A DNA stretch of 64,000 nt, taken from positions 248,001 to 312,000 of the forward strand of contig NZ_OY763421.1 in NCBI RefSeq assembly GCF_963667555.1. Reading direction: 5' to 3'. The stretch is from an uncultured Methanolobus sp. Lineage in GTDB: Archaea > Halobacteriota > Methanosarcinia > Methanosarcinales > Methanosarcinaceae. Each line of letters opens with the position of its first letter. Position 1 is the first letter of the stretch. The notes below the pieces were generated by a model. That model searched no databases. It had not been told where the DNA came from and saw nothing but the letters and a program-made list of their open reading frames with translations. Below, in pieces: positions 47,079 to 56,164 of this stretch. The translations under genes were made by a program, and so were the position numbers.

Positions 47079-47684
47079 ATGCACGATGAGAATGTAAGAG
47101 AGATTTTCAGGACATATATCAATGAGTTAAAACCATTTGTGCTTTTCAGCCTTGTAGCATTTGTAATCTCAGCTATTGCAGGTTATGTATATTATTCCAC
47201 AAACCCGTCCTATGCGCTGGATTCTCTTGGAGGGCTGGAGGAGCTTGCAGAAATGCTCCAGGGTCTTTCAGCAATTGAAATAATGCTGCTTATCTTTGTG
47301 AACAACGCCGTGAAAATGTTCTTCTCGGTCCTTCTGGGCTTTGCTCTTGGCATCGTTCCCCTGGGATTCCTTGTGCTGAACGGTTTTGTCATCGGTATTT
47401 TCGCACATTACCAGACTGTTGAGAATGGCGCTCTTTTTGTCATAGCAGGTCTAACTCCCCACGGGATCATCGAGGTTCCAATGCTGATAATCTCTTCAGC
47501 TATAGGAATGAAAATAGGGTATACAGCATTCCAGGCCCTTCGCTCGGAACCTGTTGACCTGAAAAGTGAGATTATCAGGGGAATTAAATTCTATTTTCAC
47601 TGGCTTTTCCCGCTAATATTACTTGCAGCAGTGATAGAGACTTTCATTACGCCACTGTTCATCTATATGGTAAGCGGGATTTGA
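47079..47684 (+). CDS. SpoIIM-like (DUF95) membrane protein
   Basis: The 201-aa membrane protein has four to five helices and the DUF95/SpoIIM conserved segment FVNNAVKMFFSVLLGFALGI followed by LGFLVLNGFVIGIFA and the loop GLTPHGIIEVPMLIISSAIG. In archaea this family is widespread and not linked to sporulation. The 3-nt gap to DUF63 makes them a likely functional pair in the membrane. The substrate or process is unknown. Confidence 0.83.
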   Translation: MHDENVREIFRTYINELKPFVLFSLVAFVISAIAGYVYYSTNPSYALDSLGGLEELAEMLQGLSAIEIMLLIFVNNAVKMFFSVLLGFALGIVPLGFLVLNGFVIGIFAHYQTVENGALFVIAGLTPHGIIEVPMLIISSAIGMKIGYTAFQALRSEPVDLKSEIIRGIKFYFHWLFPLILLAAVIETFITPLFIYMVSGI

Positions 47685-47813
47685 GCTGAAATTAGTAATT
47701 ATTCTTTAAATTGTTCATTGAATTGTTCATTGAATTATTGTTTATATGTAATCCCGGCGTAAACAGGTTTATTAACAGTAAATACAATGTCTGGGCAAAA
47801 CCGAGGGTAAATA

Positions 47814-48971
47814 ATGATAGACAGAAAAGAGATCTCAGAGATCATTGAAAATTATGATTTGGATAAGGTCAAGATCGGTGCTGTGGCGTCACATTCAGCA
47901 CTTGATATCTTTGACGGTGCAATTGAAGAGGATTTCAGGACTTTTGCTGTTTGCCAGCAGGGTCGTGAGAAGACCTATACAGATTATTTCAAGTCCCAGA
48001 GGGACAGCAACGGTAAGGTTGTCCGTGGAATTGTGGACGAACACATTTTGCTGAAGAAGTTCAGTGAGACCACAAGTGCAGATGTCCAGAAAAAACTCAT
48101 TGAGGAAAATGTACTTTTCATCCCTAACCGTTCATTCACATCATACTGTGGTATCGATGAAGTAGAGAACGATTTCAAAGTACCTCTTGTTGGAAGCAGG
48201 AACATGCTTCGCAGCGAAGAGAGAGGTATAGACCGTGACTACTACTGGCTTCTTGAGAAGGCAGGATTGCCATTCCCTGAAAGGATCAATGACCCGCAGG
48301 ACATCGAGGAACTTGTAATGGTAAAACTTCCTCACGCAGTCAAGAAACTTGAAAGAGGTTTCTTCACAGCAGGAACCTACGAGGAATATCAGAAGAAAGC
48401 TCAGTCACTGCTCAAACAGGGCGTAATCACACAGGATGCACTTGACAACGCAAGAATTGAGCGTTACGTTATTGGTCCGGTTTTCAACTTTGATATGTTC
48501 TACTCACCAGTTGAGACTGAGATGAGCCAGCTTGAGATACTTGGTGTTGACTGGCGCTTTGAGACAAGTCTTGACGGACATGTACGTCTTCCTGCACCAC
48601 AGCAGATGACACTTGCAGAACACCAGCTCACACCTGAGTACACCGTTTGCGGTCACAACTCAGCAACCCTCAGGGAATCACTTCTTGAGAAAGTCTTTGA
48701 GCTTTCCCAGAAATACATAGACGCTGCAAAGAAGCACTATGACCCCGGAGTAATTGGTCCGTTCTGTCTCCAGACCTGTGTTGACAAGGATCTTAACTTC
48801 TACATATATGATGTAGCACCACGTGTTGGCGGCGGAACAAATGTCCACATGTCAGTTGGTCACCCATATGGAAATACTACCTGGAGAAAACCTATGAGCA
48901 CAGGTCGCCGTGTTGCCTTTGAGGTCAGAAGGGCAATTGAGACCGACCAGCTTGACAAGATCATTACATAA
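47814..48971 (+). CDS. purP: Formate-phosphoribosylaminoimidazolecarboxamide ligase (PurP)
   Basis: The 385-aa ATP-grasp enzyme formylates AICAR with free formate in archaeal purine synthesis, replacing the folate-dependent bacterial step. The N-terminus IGAVASHSALDIFDGAIEED, the SYCGIDEVE block and the C-terminal metal/ATP site YIYDVAPRVGGGTNVHM are diagnostic. GAGGG precedes the ATG with a short spacer. A terminator hairpin follows. DUF1246-containing paralogues exist in archaea, but the catalytic blocks fit true PurP. Confidence 0.93.
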   Translation: MIDRKEISEIIENYDLDKVKIGAVASHSALDIFDGAIEEDFRTFAVCQQGREKTYTDYFKSQRDSNGKVVRGIVDEHILLKKFSETTSADVQKKLIEENVLFIPNRSFTSYCGIDEVENDFKVPLVGSRNMLRSEERGIDRDYYWLLEKAGLPFPERINDPQDIEELVMVKLPHAVKKLERGFFTAGTYEEYQKKAQSLLKQGVITQDALDNARIERYVIGPVFNFDMFYSPVETEMSQLEILGVDWRFETSLDGHVRLPAPQQMTLAEHQLTPEYTVCGHNSATLRESLLEKVFELSQKYIDAAKKHYDPGVIGPFCLQTCVDKDLNFYIYDVAPRVGGGTNVHMSVGHPYGNTTWRKPMSTGRRVAFEVRRAIETDQLDKIIT

Positions 48972-49010
48972 ATTCATCATTTTAGCCTGTCCGGTATGTT
49001 CCGGCGGGTA

Positions 49011-49042
49011 TCCGGCTCCAAAGGCCGGACTTATTTTTATTT
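49011..49042 (+). terminator. Terminator after purP
   Basis: TCCGGC (49011-49016) and GCCGGA (49024-49029) form a 6-bp stem with loop TCCAAAG, followed by CTTATTTTTATTTATT. An overlapping alternative stem with the upstream TTCCGGC is possible. Confidence 0.6.
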
Positions 49043-49117
49043 ATTGCTTTTAACAAAAATAATATATAGGAAGTAATAATAGTCTTTTTATATAATTATC
49101 TGCATAATACAAATCAC

Positions 49118-49873
49118 ATGCAGATTGACAGAGTTCCTACGGGTATAAAAGAACTTGACGAAATACTTGAAGGAGGTTATCCTGCACAACAGGGTATCCT
49201 TGTAAGTGGCCCTCCGGGTTCCGGTAAAAGTATACTTGCTACCCACTTCCTTCACAGGTCATGCCAGGACGGGAAGAAATGCGTACTTATGCTTACCCAG
49301 GTCAACGTGGAAAGTTTTCTTGAGCAGGCCCTGAGCATAGGGATTGATTTCACTCCTTGTATAGAGAAGGGAACTCTTAATATCAACAAATCCTTTGAGA
49401 CAAGGACAAACAAGATCTATAATGCTGCAAGGCATGGTAGTGGAATAGGGTTTCTGGAAAAAGACTGCGTGCAGAGTGTTCAGGATATTCCAGAGGACAC
49501 GGAAATTGTGGTAATTGACAATCTGGATATGCTTTCTCTTTATCACGACATGGAAGAATTTGCGGATAAGTTCTTCACTATAAATGATATACTTTTTGAT
49601 AAGAAATGTACAACTCTCTTTCTGATCGGTCAGGAAGAAAGCGGTCAGAAACTTGCCATAGCGCAGCATACTTCTTTTGGTAATATCGAACTGAGTGTTA
49701 TTAAGGATGGTGTGACAGGTAGGGGAATGAGGCAGATGTATATTCCTAAAATGCGATGCACTTATCTCGCGCTGGAACCTCTCAACTACAAAATAAGTAA
49801 TCAGGGTATTAAGATCGAGAAGATCTTCCAGAGGGATGAGATAGTAAATGATGCCATGAAATCTCTGATCTGA
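49118..49873 (+). CDS. KaiC-like RecA-superfamily ATPase
   Basis: The 251-aa protein is a single-domain KaiC/RadA-like ATPase. It begins VPTGIKELDEILEGGYPAQQ and has Walker A SGPPGSGKSILATHF near residues 29-43 and Walker B EIVVIDNLDML near 128-138, with a glutamine-rich sensor region LFLIGQEESGQ. Archaeal members sit in signal-transduction networks, and the window contains chemosensory genes, but no partner is adjacent. TATATAA at 49089-49095 lies 26 nt before the ATG, implying a leaderless mRNA. Confidence 0.85.
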   Translation: MQIDRVPTGIKELDEILEGGYPAQQGILVSGPPGSGKSILATHFLHRSCQDGKKCVLMLTQVNVESFLEQALSIGIDFTPCIEKGTLNINKSFETRTNKIYNAARHGSGIGFLEKDCVQSVQDIPEDTEIVVIDNLDMLSLYHDMEEFADKFFTINDILFDKKCTTLFLIGQEESGQKLAIAQHTSFGNIELSVIKDGVTGRGMRQMYIPKMRCTYLALEPLNYKISNQGIKIEKIFQRDEIVNDAMKSLI

Positions 49874-49948
49874 TCGCATGGTCATTGTCCTTCTTTTTCA
49901 TATTCAGTTCTGTAGAAATTCCGAAATTATGATCCATCGCAGGCATGA

Positions 49949-50250
49949 GTAACTTGATCAATCCCGAAGGGTACGGCAAAGCCGGCGTTTTTCCACCAGA
50001 ATAAATGCAAGAATAGATCTGCATAGTACTCAGGAATTCAGGAATACTTTTTCGCAGGAGTTCTGTGGAATCATCTGTATTAATTTACTCCTCACTGGAA
50101 TTCGATTCTGCATAGAAGCATCGGAATGTGCCGCCTTCGGCGGATGGTTAATTTGTTTTTAGTTTGCAAATTGTTTTTTTGGAACTAAAAAAAGCAATGT
50201 TCATATCATTTCAATGTTCATATCACTTATATCAATAGAATTCCTCATAG
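49949..50250 (+). repeat. Intergenic repeat, copy C
   Basis: This third copy of the element at 26431 and 27562 occupies most of the 586-nt gap before aIF2-gamma. It reads GTAACTT, CCCGAAGGG, ACGGCAAAGCCGGCG, a longer (164-nt) variable centre, then TGCCGCCTTCGGCGGATGG and TTTGTTTTTAGTTTGCAAAT. A duplicated TTCATATCA motif in the tail shows local slippage. The remaining gap holds only A+T-rich promoter DNA before GGGAGG at 50443-50448. Confidence 0.75.
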
Positions 50251-50459
50251 TCTGAATTATAGTAAATTATTTACATTATTAAAAGAATAAGGCATGGTTT
50301 GCCATACCAACAGGTATTTGCATTTTCTGGTCTGTTCGAAATCATTTAAATATGATTAATCGAATGATAGACCACAAATCTAAACAGGTAATCCGTTAAA
50401 ACTTATACTGAACTTATTACGCTTTTAGAATATTACCCAACCGGGAGGGAAATCAAAAA

Positions 50460-51686
50460 TTGAGTCAACCTTGTGTTAATATCGGCATGGTAGGACATGT
50501 CGACCACGGAAAAACCACACTTGTCAGCGCGCTGTCAGGAGTATGGACAGATACGCATAGCGAAGAGATGAAGCGTGGAATATCTATCAGACTGGGTTAT
50601 GCAGACACTACTTTCAGGAAGTGTCCAAATTGCCCGGAACCTCAGTGTTATACCGTAGAGAAGACCTGTCCAGGATGCGGTGAAGCATCCGAGGAGCTCA
50701 GGACCGTATCCTTTGTAGATGCTCCGGGTCACGAAACACTGATGGCTACCATGCTGTCCGGTGCAGCTATCATGGACGGTGCTATTCTTGTCATTGCGGC
50801 AAATGAAACATGTCCGCAGCCACAGACAAAGGAACACCTGATGGCACTGAACATCATCGGTATCAGGAACATTGTGATTGTTCAGAACAAGATCGACCTT
50901 GTGCCAAAAGAAAAGGTCATCGAGCACTATCACCAGATAAAGGAATTCGTGAAGGGAACTGTTGCTGAAGGTGCACCGATCGTGCCAATATCCGCACAAC
51001 AGAACATAAATGTCGATGCTCTTATCATGGCAATGGAAGAGATGATTCCAACACCAGCTTACAAGATCGACAAACCACCTCACATGCTTATTGCAAGATC
51101 ATTCGATATCAACAAGCCAGGTACGCCTATCAAGAAGATTACAGGCGGTGTAATTGGCGGTACACTTACAGAAGGAGTGCTGCATCCTGGTGATGAACTT
51201 GAGGTCAAGCCAGGAAGAAAGGTTGAGAGTGATGGTATGACCAGGTGGGAATCAATCATTACTAAGGTTTCCATGATCGTTGCCGGAAAGGAAAATGTTG
51301 AAGAGGCAACTCCCGGAGGACTGCTTGCAGTCGGTACTACTCTTGATCCTACACTCACAAAGAGTGACTCACTGACCGGACAGGTTGCAGGTCTCCCTGG
51401 AACCTTGCCGCCAACACGTGATGACCTCAAACTTGAGCTTCACCTGCTTGAGAGAGTCGTAGGGGTTACCGATGAGGAAGTTATCGGAGCTATAAAGACC
51501 AGTGAGCCACTGATGCTGAACGTAGGTACAGCAACTACAGTAGGTGTTGTCACCAGTGCACGTAAGGACATTGCAGAGGTCAAGTTGAAGAGACCTGTCT
51601 GTGCGGAAGGAGAGTCCATGGTTGCTATAAGCAGACGTGTCGGGTCACGCTGGAGACTTATTGGTGTAGGAGTTATCAAGGATTGA
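50460..51686 (+). CDS. eif2g: Translation initiation factor aIF2 gamma subunit
   Basis: The 408-aa GTPase brings initiator tRNA to the small ribosomal subunit. G1 [13 protein letters not shown] is at residues 9-21, G3 [13 protein letters not shown] near 82-94, G4 VQNKIDLV near 140-147. A zinc knuckle [19 protein letters not shown] lies near residues 54-72, as in archaeal aIF2-gamma. Domains II and III follow. The start is TTG at 50460, 11 nt after GGGAGG. It heads a seven-gene unit through rps27ae, and its stop TGA overlaps the TTG of the PIN gene. Confidence 0.96.
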   Translation: MSQPCVNIGMVGHVDHGKTTLVSALSGVWTDTHSEEMKRGISIRLGYADTTFRKCPNCPEPQCYTVEKTCPGCGEASEELRTVSFVDAPGHETLMATMLSGAAIMDGAILVIAANETCPQPQTKEHLMALNIIGIRNIVIVQNKIDLVPKEKVIEHYHQIKEFVKGTVAEGAPIVPISAQQNINVDALIMAMEEMIPTPAYKIDKPPHMLIARSFDINKPGTPIKKITGGVIGGTLTEGVLHPGDELEVKPGRKVESDGMTRWESIITKVSMIVAGKENVEEATPGGLLAVGTTLDPTLTKSDSLTGQVAGLPGTLPPTRDDLKLELHLLERVVGVTDEEVIGAIKTSEPLMLNVGTATTVGVVTSARKDIAEVKLKRPVCAEGESMVAISRRVGSRWRLIGVGVIKD

Positions 51687-52051
51687 AGGTAATTATTGAT
51701 ACGAACGCATTAATGATACCCGTCCAGTTCAAAGTAGATATTTTTGAAGAGCTGAAACGACTTGGATTCGACATCCATCTCGTTCCCACAGCTGTTATCA
51801 CTGAACTGGACTACCTGATCAAAAATCTTAAAGGACAGGACAGGATCGCAGCGAAGGTTGCAAGGTCAATGGCGCAGAGGTGTGAGACCGTCCGTGCCGA
51901 TGGGCATGCTGACGATGTCATTCTGGAACTGGCCATGGAGCTTGAAGCTGCCGTGCTGACAAATGATACAGGACTCAGAAGAAGGCTTGAAGAAAAGAAT
52001 ATCCCGGTAATCTGCCTGCGTCAGAAGAACAGGCTTGAGATCGTATCATAG
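51683..52051 (+). CDS. PIN-domain ribonuclease
   Basis: The 122-aa protein is a single PIN domain with the acidic catalytic residues in [11 protein letters not shown] (N-terminal Asp), AVITELDYL and [12 protein letters not shown]. Starting at a TTG that shares bases with the aIF2-gamma stop, it is made by translational coupling. This aIF2-gamma/PIN neighbour arrangement is common in archaea and resembles the FCF1/VapC-like group tied to ribosome maturation rather than to a toxin-antitoxin pair; no antitoxin is next to it. Confidence 0.85.
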   Translation: MKVIIDTNALMIPVQFKVDIFEELKRLGFDIHLVPTAVITELDYLIKNLKGQDRIAAKVARSMAQRCETVRADGHADDVILELAMELEAAVLTNDTGLRRRLEEKNIPVICLRQKNRLEIVS

Positions 52052-52119
52052 TCATAATAGATCAGTTTAAAATCATATAAGTTGTTATATAATTATACAG
52101 GATTATTGGAGTTTTTCAT

Positions 52120-52683
52120 ATGTATAAAAAGATGAAGCTTGCCGATACTATTCGTGTTGCGCCAGATCTTTTAGGCAAGGATGTTAACGAGAACGTCAAG
52201 AATGCCCTGAAGCACAAGCTTGAGGGCAGAATAGACAAGGAAATCGGTGCTATCGTTGCCATCACACAGATCAACGAGATCGGTGAAGGTCATATCCTTG
52301 TTGGTGATGGTGCTGTATACTACGATGTGAACTTTGATGCAATTGTCTTTGTACCAACTATCCAGGAAGTTATTGAAGGAGAAGTTGTCGAGACCGTTGA
52401 CTTTGGTGCCTTCGTAAGTATCGGAGCTATGGATGGACTCCTGCACGTAAGTCAGGTTACTGATGATTTCATGTCATACGATGGAAAGAACGGCAGACTT
52501 GTCAGCAAGAATGGTGGCAGGGCACTTTCCGAAGGTGACAAGGTCAGGGCACGTATCGTTGCTGTGAGCATCAATGAGAGAGAACCAAGGGAAAGCAAGA
52601 TAGGACTTACAATGCGTCAGCATTCCCTGGGTAAGTTCGAATGGCTGGAAGATGCCAGAAGGCCTTCCGCTGAGAAAGAGTAA
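52120..52683 (+). CDS. rpo7: DNA-directed RNA polymerase subunit Rpo7 (E')
   Basis: The 187-aa protein forms the RNA polymerase stalk with Rpo4 and guides nascent RNA. The N-terminal tip domain (1-80) starts YKKMKLADTIRVAPDLLG; the C-terminal S1-type OB domain is seen as VVETVDFGAFVSIGAMDGLL followed by HVSQVTDDFM. GGAG lies before the ATG. It is followed by spt4 after 20 nt. Confidence 0.95.
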   Translation: MYKKMKLADTIRVAPDLLGKDVNENVKNALKHKLEGRIDKEIGAIVAITQINEIGEGHILVGDGAVYYDVNFDAIVFVPTIQEVIEGEVVETVDFGAFVSIGAMDGLLHVSQVTDDFMSYDGKNGRLVSKNGGRALSEGDKVRARIVAVSINEREPRESKIGLTMRQHSLGKFEWLEDARRPSAEKE

Positions 52684-52703
52684 ACAAAACCGGAGTGCTT
52701 TAA

Positions 52704-52889
52704 ATGAGTGAACAGGTTTGTAGGGAATGTCACAGGATCATCAATGGACAGACATGTCCAATTTGCGGTTCAAGCAATCTCAGTTCTGACTGGAGTGGTA
52801 TGGTAATTATCATCGATCCGGAACGTTCTGAGATCGCAAAGAAAATAGATGTGAAGGTCCCGGACAAATATGCGTTGAAGGTGCGCTAA
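52704..52889 (+). CDS. spt4: Transcription elongation factor Spt4 (RpoE2)
   Basis: The 61-aa zinc protein pairs with Spt5 to make RNA polymerase processive. Two CxxC pairs, VCRECHR and TCPICGSSN, form the zinc site; DWSGMVIIIDPERSEIAKKI is the Spt5-contact region. It starts after GGAGTG and abuts the next gene with no gap. Confidence 0.95.
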   Translation: MSEQVCRECHRIINGQTCPICGSSNLSSDWSGMVIIIDPERSEIAKKIDVKVPDKYALKVR

Positions 52890-53483
52890 TTGGGCCTTCA
52901 GCTTACTTTGCCCGAGACACTACGTCCTCGTTTTCGGGAAAGTTTTGGATGCCTTTACAGAGGTAAAGGTGCCGATACCATTGAAAAACTTTCCGTGGAT
53001 CTTGGTAGTCCCACAAAACTTATATCCGTGGGTGATGTTACTACCTTCCACTTGCTCAATCATGGAATAATCCCGGACATCCTTGTAGTGGATGACCGGA
53101 CAAAACGCGGCCCGGCTTCTGATAGGGTCGTGGTGGGTACCAAGCATAAAGGGTTCACCGAAATATCCGTTGACAATCCAGCAGGGGTCATAACCGAAGA
53201 TCTGATAGATGCGGTAGGAAATGCGCTGAAATCAGATGAACATGTCAGGATATTTGTGCGCGGCGAGGAGGACCTTGCGGCTGTACCTGCAATTCTTATG
53301 GCACCGGAAGGCTCAGCTGTTCTTTACGGACAGCCGGATGAAGGTGTTGTACTAGTCAAGATAACATCAGATAAGAAGGAACAAATGGAAGATCTGTTAA
53401 CGGCAATACTTGACGGACAGACCTTCAATGATCAGGAAATAGAAACTATTCGGAGGAAACTGAATGGATATCAAAATCATTAA
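52890..53483 (+). CDS. GTP-dependent dephospho-CoA kinase (DUF359)
   Basis: The 197-aa protein belongs to DUF359, shown in archaea to phosphorylate dephospho-CoA with GTP in the last step of coenzyme A synthesis. The conserved blocks are [20 protein letters not shown] followed by VDDRTKRGP near residues 47-76 and [20 protein letters not shown] near 113-132. The start is TTG directly after the spt4 stop. Its end overlaps the start of rps24e by 20 nt, so it is embedded in the ribosomal operon. Confidence 0.9.
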   Translation: MGLQLTLPETLRPRFRESFGCLYRGKGADTIEKLSVDLGSPTKLISVGDVTTFHLLNHGIIPDILVVDDRTKRGPASDRVVVGTKHKGFTEISVDNPAGVITEDLIDAVGNALKSDEHVRIFVRGEEDLAAVPAILMAPEGSAVLYGQPDEGVVLVKITSDKKEQMEDLLTAILDGQTFNDQEIETIRRKLNGYQNH

Positions 53484-53766
53484 CGATAAAAAGAATGCAC
53501 TCCTTAACAGGCGTGAATTAAACATTGCAGTAACATTTGATGGTGCTACACCATCAAGGAACGATGTAAGAGCTAAACTCGCAGCTATGCTCAATGCACC
53601 ACTGGAACTTGTAATTGTCCAGAAGATGAGCAACGAGTTCGGTAAGCAGGAAGTTGACGGATACGTCAAGATCTATGAAGATGCAGCTCGCATGAAGCAG
53701 ATCGAGGAAGCATACGTTCTTGAAAGGAACAAGCTCCCAGAAGCAGAAGAAACTACAGAGGAATGA
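53464..53766 (+). CDS. rps24e: Ribosomal protein S24e
   Basis: The 100-aa small-subunit protein is an archaeal/eukaryal-type S24. The N-terminus [20 protein letters not shown] and the later [19 protein letters not shown] are typical. GGAGGAAAC precedes the ATG inside the end of the DUF359 gene. rps27ae starts 2 nt after its stop. Confidence 0.96.
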   Translation: MDIKIINDKKNALLNRRELNIAVTFDGATPSRNDVRAKLAAMLNAPLELVIVQKMSNEFGKQEVDGYVKIYEDAARMKQIEEAYVLERNKLPEAEETTEE

Positions 53767-53768
53767 TC

Positions 53769-53951
53769 ATGGCAGCAAAAGCAAGCAGCAAAGCAGCAAG
53801 CAAGCCTGCAAAAGACTACTATAATGTAAGTGGCGGTTCAGTAGAGCGCACCAACCAGTTCTGCCCACGCTGTGGTGAGGGAGTTTTCCTCGCAGAGCAC
53901 AAGGACAGACGTTCATGCGGTAAGTGCGGCTACACCGAGTTCAAGAAATAA
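53769..53951 (+). CDS. rps27ae: Ribosomal protein S27ae
   Basis: The 60-aa zinc-binding small-subunit protein has a basic alanine-rich N-terminus and the zinc ribbon [14 protein letters not shown] with [15 protein letters not shown] lies before the ATG at 53769; an ATG two codons earlier (53763) has poorer spacing. It ends the operon and is followed by a terminator hairpin. Confidence 0.95.
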   Translation: MAAKASSKAASKPAKDYYNVSGGSVERTNQFCPRCGEGVFLAEHKDRRSCGKCGYTEFKK

Positions 53952-53962
53952 TTCTTCTTTCT

Positions 53963-53995
53963 GCAACCCACCGGGTTGCTTTCTTTTGTTTTCTC
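53963..53995 (+). terminator. Terminator after the aIF2-S27ae operon
   Basis: GCAACCC (53963-53969) and GGGTTGC (53973-53979) form a perfect 7-bp stem with loop ACC, followed by TTTCTTTTGTTTTCTC. This is the clearest intrinsic-type terminator in the window. Confidence 0.75.
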
Positions 53996-54392
53996 TTCAT
54001 TTGTCTTCTATACAGTAAGATCATTTCAAATTCTTAAGTATTATAAACAGTAAGTTTATGAATACTATTTGGCAGTTCTGTATTTACTTTATATTTTGTC
54101 TTCATTGAAACTGTCCTTTTTTCACGCATATAATTTGTAATAAATTATTAAATCAAAATTATACATTATTTATAGACACATCGGTAATTTTTGTATCTCT
54201 TGTATCTCTTTTTTCTCAGGAGCAATCCGAAAGGTTTAATACTATGTACTATGTTTGCATATATTAGTCTTTAAACAAACAAAAATGAATTTAATAGTAA
54301 GTTTCATGAATATTATGTAGATACAAGTTACTAAATAAAATACTGTAATTAGGTAATCATTGATATATAACAACTATTCGTAGGGGGATATT
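53996..54392 (+). other. A+T-rich intergenic region before the DUF2162 gene
   Basis: These 397 nt hold no convincing ORF, repeat or stable hairpin. They are strongly A+T-rich, with TATA-like runs such as GCATATATTAG near 54257-54267 and TGATATATAAC near 54359-54371. GGGGGA at 54383-54388 is the ribosome-binding site of the DUF2162 gene. A long untranslated leader or several promoters could lie here. The CobN-gene leader motif is not present. Confidence 0.5.
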
Positions 54393-55064
54393 ATGAGCTA
54401 CGTATATGCTGCCGTAATCGGCATACTGATAGGCATCTTCATCTTCGGACTCAAGACTGGAGTAGGATGTGGCTTTTCGACGGTAAAGAAAAAAGATGTA
54501 CTGATACTTGCAAGCGGTTATTTCATTATCTCCGTTATACTTGGAAGCCTTGTAGAAATGGTGGATCAGTCATACCTTGAAAAGATTGCAAGCCTTGGAA
54601 TGACATTACACGTCTTCATTGCACTGGTTCTGATCGGTGCAGGTGTCTACACACAGAAAAAATGGAATTCTGGCTGTGATGTCTCAAAAAAGACCTTCCT
54701 TGTAATATCAGTCCCCTGTCCTGTATGTCTTACAGCCCTCTTCGTATCATGTATGATACTGGCCTCAACCCTTGAAGTAAGCGGTTGGAAGGTCGGGGTT
54801 CTTGTAGGACTTGTATTCTTCATTTCAGTAATATCATCAACATTCGTCTTCAGGATGATGAAACGTACACCTGAAGATCTTGGAACTGCAATGATGTTCC
54901 TCGGGCTTTTCTATCTTCTTGGAGCAATGATAGTTCCCGCCTACATCAAAGCAAAGAAACTCAGCATGGTATTCAGTTGCGGAGATTTCGAGATAGTTCC
55001 TCTGTTGGTATTATCAATCTTCATAATTGGAGGCTATGCGCTCAATAGCATAAGAGGTCAATAA
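54393..55064 (+). CDS. DUF2162 membrane protein (HmuV-like)
   Basis: The 223-aa protein has six or seven hydrophobic helices and matches DUF2162, described as a predicted transporter. Notable features are the N-terminal GLKTGVGCGFSTVKKKD and a membrane-embedded SVPCPVCLTALFVSCM with a CPxC pair that could bind metal or be redox-active. It is the first gene of a tight operon with a MotA/TolQ/ExbB channel (2-nt gap), DUF2149 and then the CobN-like protein. The same set, from memory, makes up hmuV, hmuU, hmuT and hmuS of Porphyromonas and Bacteroides, which use haem. The role here is inferred. Confidence 0.82.
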   Translation: MSYVYAAVIGILIGIFIFGLKTGVGCGFSTVKKKDVLILASGYFIISVILGSLVEMVDQSYLEKIASLGMTLHVFIALVLIGAGVYTQKKWNSGCDVSKKTFLVISVPCPVCLTALFVSCMILASTLEVSGWKVGVLVGLVFFISVISSTFVFRMMKRTPEDLGTAMMFLGLFYLLGAMIVPAYIKAKKLSMVFSCGDFEIVPLLVLSIFIIGGYALNSIRGQ

Positions 55065-55066
55065 AA

Positions 55067-55690
55067 ATGGATGCTACTTCTTCATTGTTTGGTATTTTAT
55101 ACACGTTCTCAGCATCATTGCTGTACCCGGTAATTATCATTCTCATATTGCTTGTGGTATTTTCTTTGATGCTTATAGGAGAATTCCTTTCGGAGTACGC
55201 AAAAAGGCACAGAGATATTGAAAACCTTGAACTTTGCTGCAACGCTGTCAGGGAACATGTGAGTTCTCAGCAATATGACAAAGCTGCAAAGTCACTTCGC
55301 AATATAAAGCAGAACTATATGGTCATGAGCTTTGCAGAATCTGCAGCTGGCCACCTTGAAAGGAACATGTTACCTGCCATTGAATGGCTTTCTCAGGAAT
55401 ATGAGATAAGAATGGCAAAGAGACTGGAACAGACCAGGATCGTTGCAACTATCTCACCAATGCTTGGTCTTATGGGAACACTTATCCCTCTGGGACCTGC
55501 ACTTATTGGTCTTTCACAGGGAGACATCGTGCAGCTTGCAAATAACCTGATGATAGCTTTCGCTACTACTGTTATTGGACTTTTTGCAGGAACAATTGGT
55601 TATGTTCTCACCCAGGTCAGAAAAAGATGGTACTGGCAGGACATGGCAGATATCGATTATATCCTTGACACGCTGGAGGTTGGAGAGTGA
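55067..55690 (+). CDS. MotA/TolQ/ExbB proton-channel family protein (HmuU-like)
   Basis: The 207-aa protein has one N-terminal helix (about residues 14-38), a cytoplasmic helical region and two C-terminal helices (about 125-150 and 160-185). The family signature reads ISPMLGLMGTLIPLGPALIG then LANNLMIAFATTVIGLFAGT. These proteins form the pentameric proton channel of TonB-, Tol- and flagellar-type motors, so this one should convert proton (or sodium) motive force into motion. The stop TGA overlaps the GTG start of the DUF2149 gene, which supports a fixed channel-plus-partner complex. Confidence 0.92.
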   Translation: MDATSSLFGILYTFSASLLYPVIIILILLVVFSLMLIGEFLSEYAKRHRDIENLELCCNAVREHVSSQQYDKAAKSLRNIKQNYMVMSFAESAAGHLERNMLPAIEWLSQEYEIRMAKRLEQTRIVATISPMLGLMGTLIPLGPALIGLSQGDIVQLANNLMIAFATTVIGLFAGTIGYVLTQVRKRWYWQDMADIDYILDTLEVGE

Positions 55691-56073
55691 AAGGGAGGAG
55701 AAGGTACAGGCGAACTGGACTCATAAACAACGAGGATGAACAGAACCCCTTGACAGGGGTTGCCAACCTTTTTGATATTGCCATGGTTTTCTCAGTTGCA
55801 TTACTTGTAGCACTTGTTATGTCCTACCAGATGCCTGAGCTTCTCAGTCCTACAGAGGACATAACTCTTGTGAAAAACCCTGGTCAAAAGGATATGCAGA
55901 TCATAATTAAAGAAGAAGGCAAGCCCATTGAGGTTCTGAACATGACCGATCAGATTGGTGGCGGTCAGGGTGAAGCACTGGGAACTGCTTACAAACTTGC
56001 TGACGGAAGAGTTGTTTACGTACCTGAAGACGAGGATGGTACGGAGGAGGTAGAAACTACTACTTCCGATTAA
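55687..56073 (+). CDS. DUF2149 protein, ExbD/TolR-like partner (HmuT-like)
   Basis: The 128-aa protein has a basic N-terminus, one membrane helix (about residues 28-50) and an extracytoplasmic domain with an acidic tail. The helix begins LFDIAMVFSVALLVAL with Asp30, in the place where ExbD, TolR and MotB carry their proton-binding aspartate. The GTG start lies within the end of the channel gene. The externally exposed domain would be positioned to pull on or twist the surface CobN-like protein (inference). Weak T-runs follow the stop, so read-through into the CobN-like gene is possible. Confidence 0.85.
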   Translation: MKGRRRYRRTGLINNEDEQNPLTGVANLFDIAMVFSVALLVALVMSYQMPELLSPTEDITLVKNPGQKDMQIIIKEEGKPIEVLNMTDQIGGGQGEALGTAYKLADGRVVYVPEDEDGTEEVETTTSD

Positions 56074-56164
56074 TTTTTTTCTAACATTTACTCAAGTTGA
56101 TTTGTTTTAAATCAATTTGAATTTACATATGTGGTTGGTGGATAGGAACATAAAAATATGGTGG

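Noticed and set aside
51683-52051. VapC toxin of a toxin-antitoxin pair
   Set aside because: No small antitoxin gene is adjacent; the PIN protein is coupled to aIF2-gamma in a conserved translation operon.
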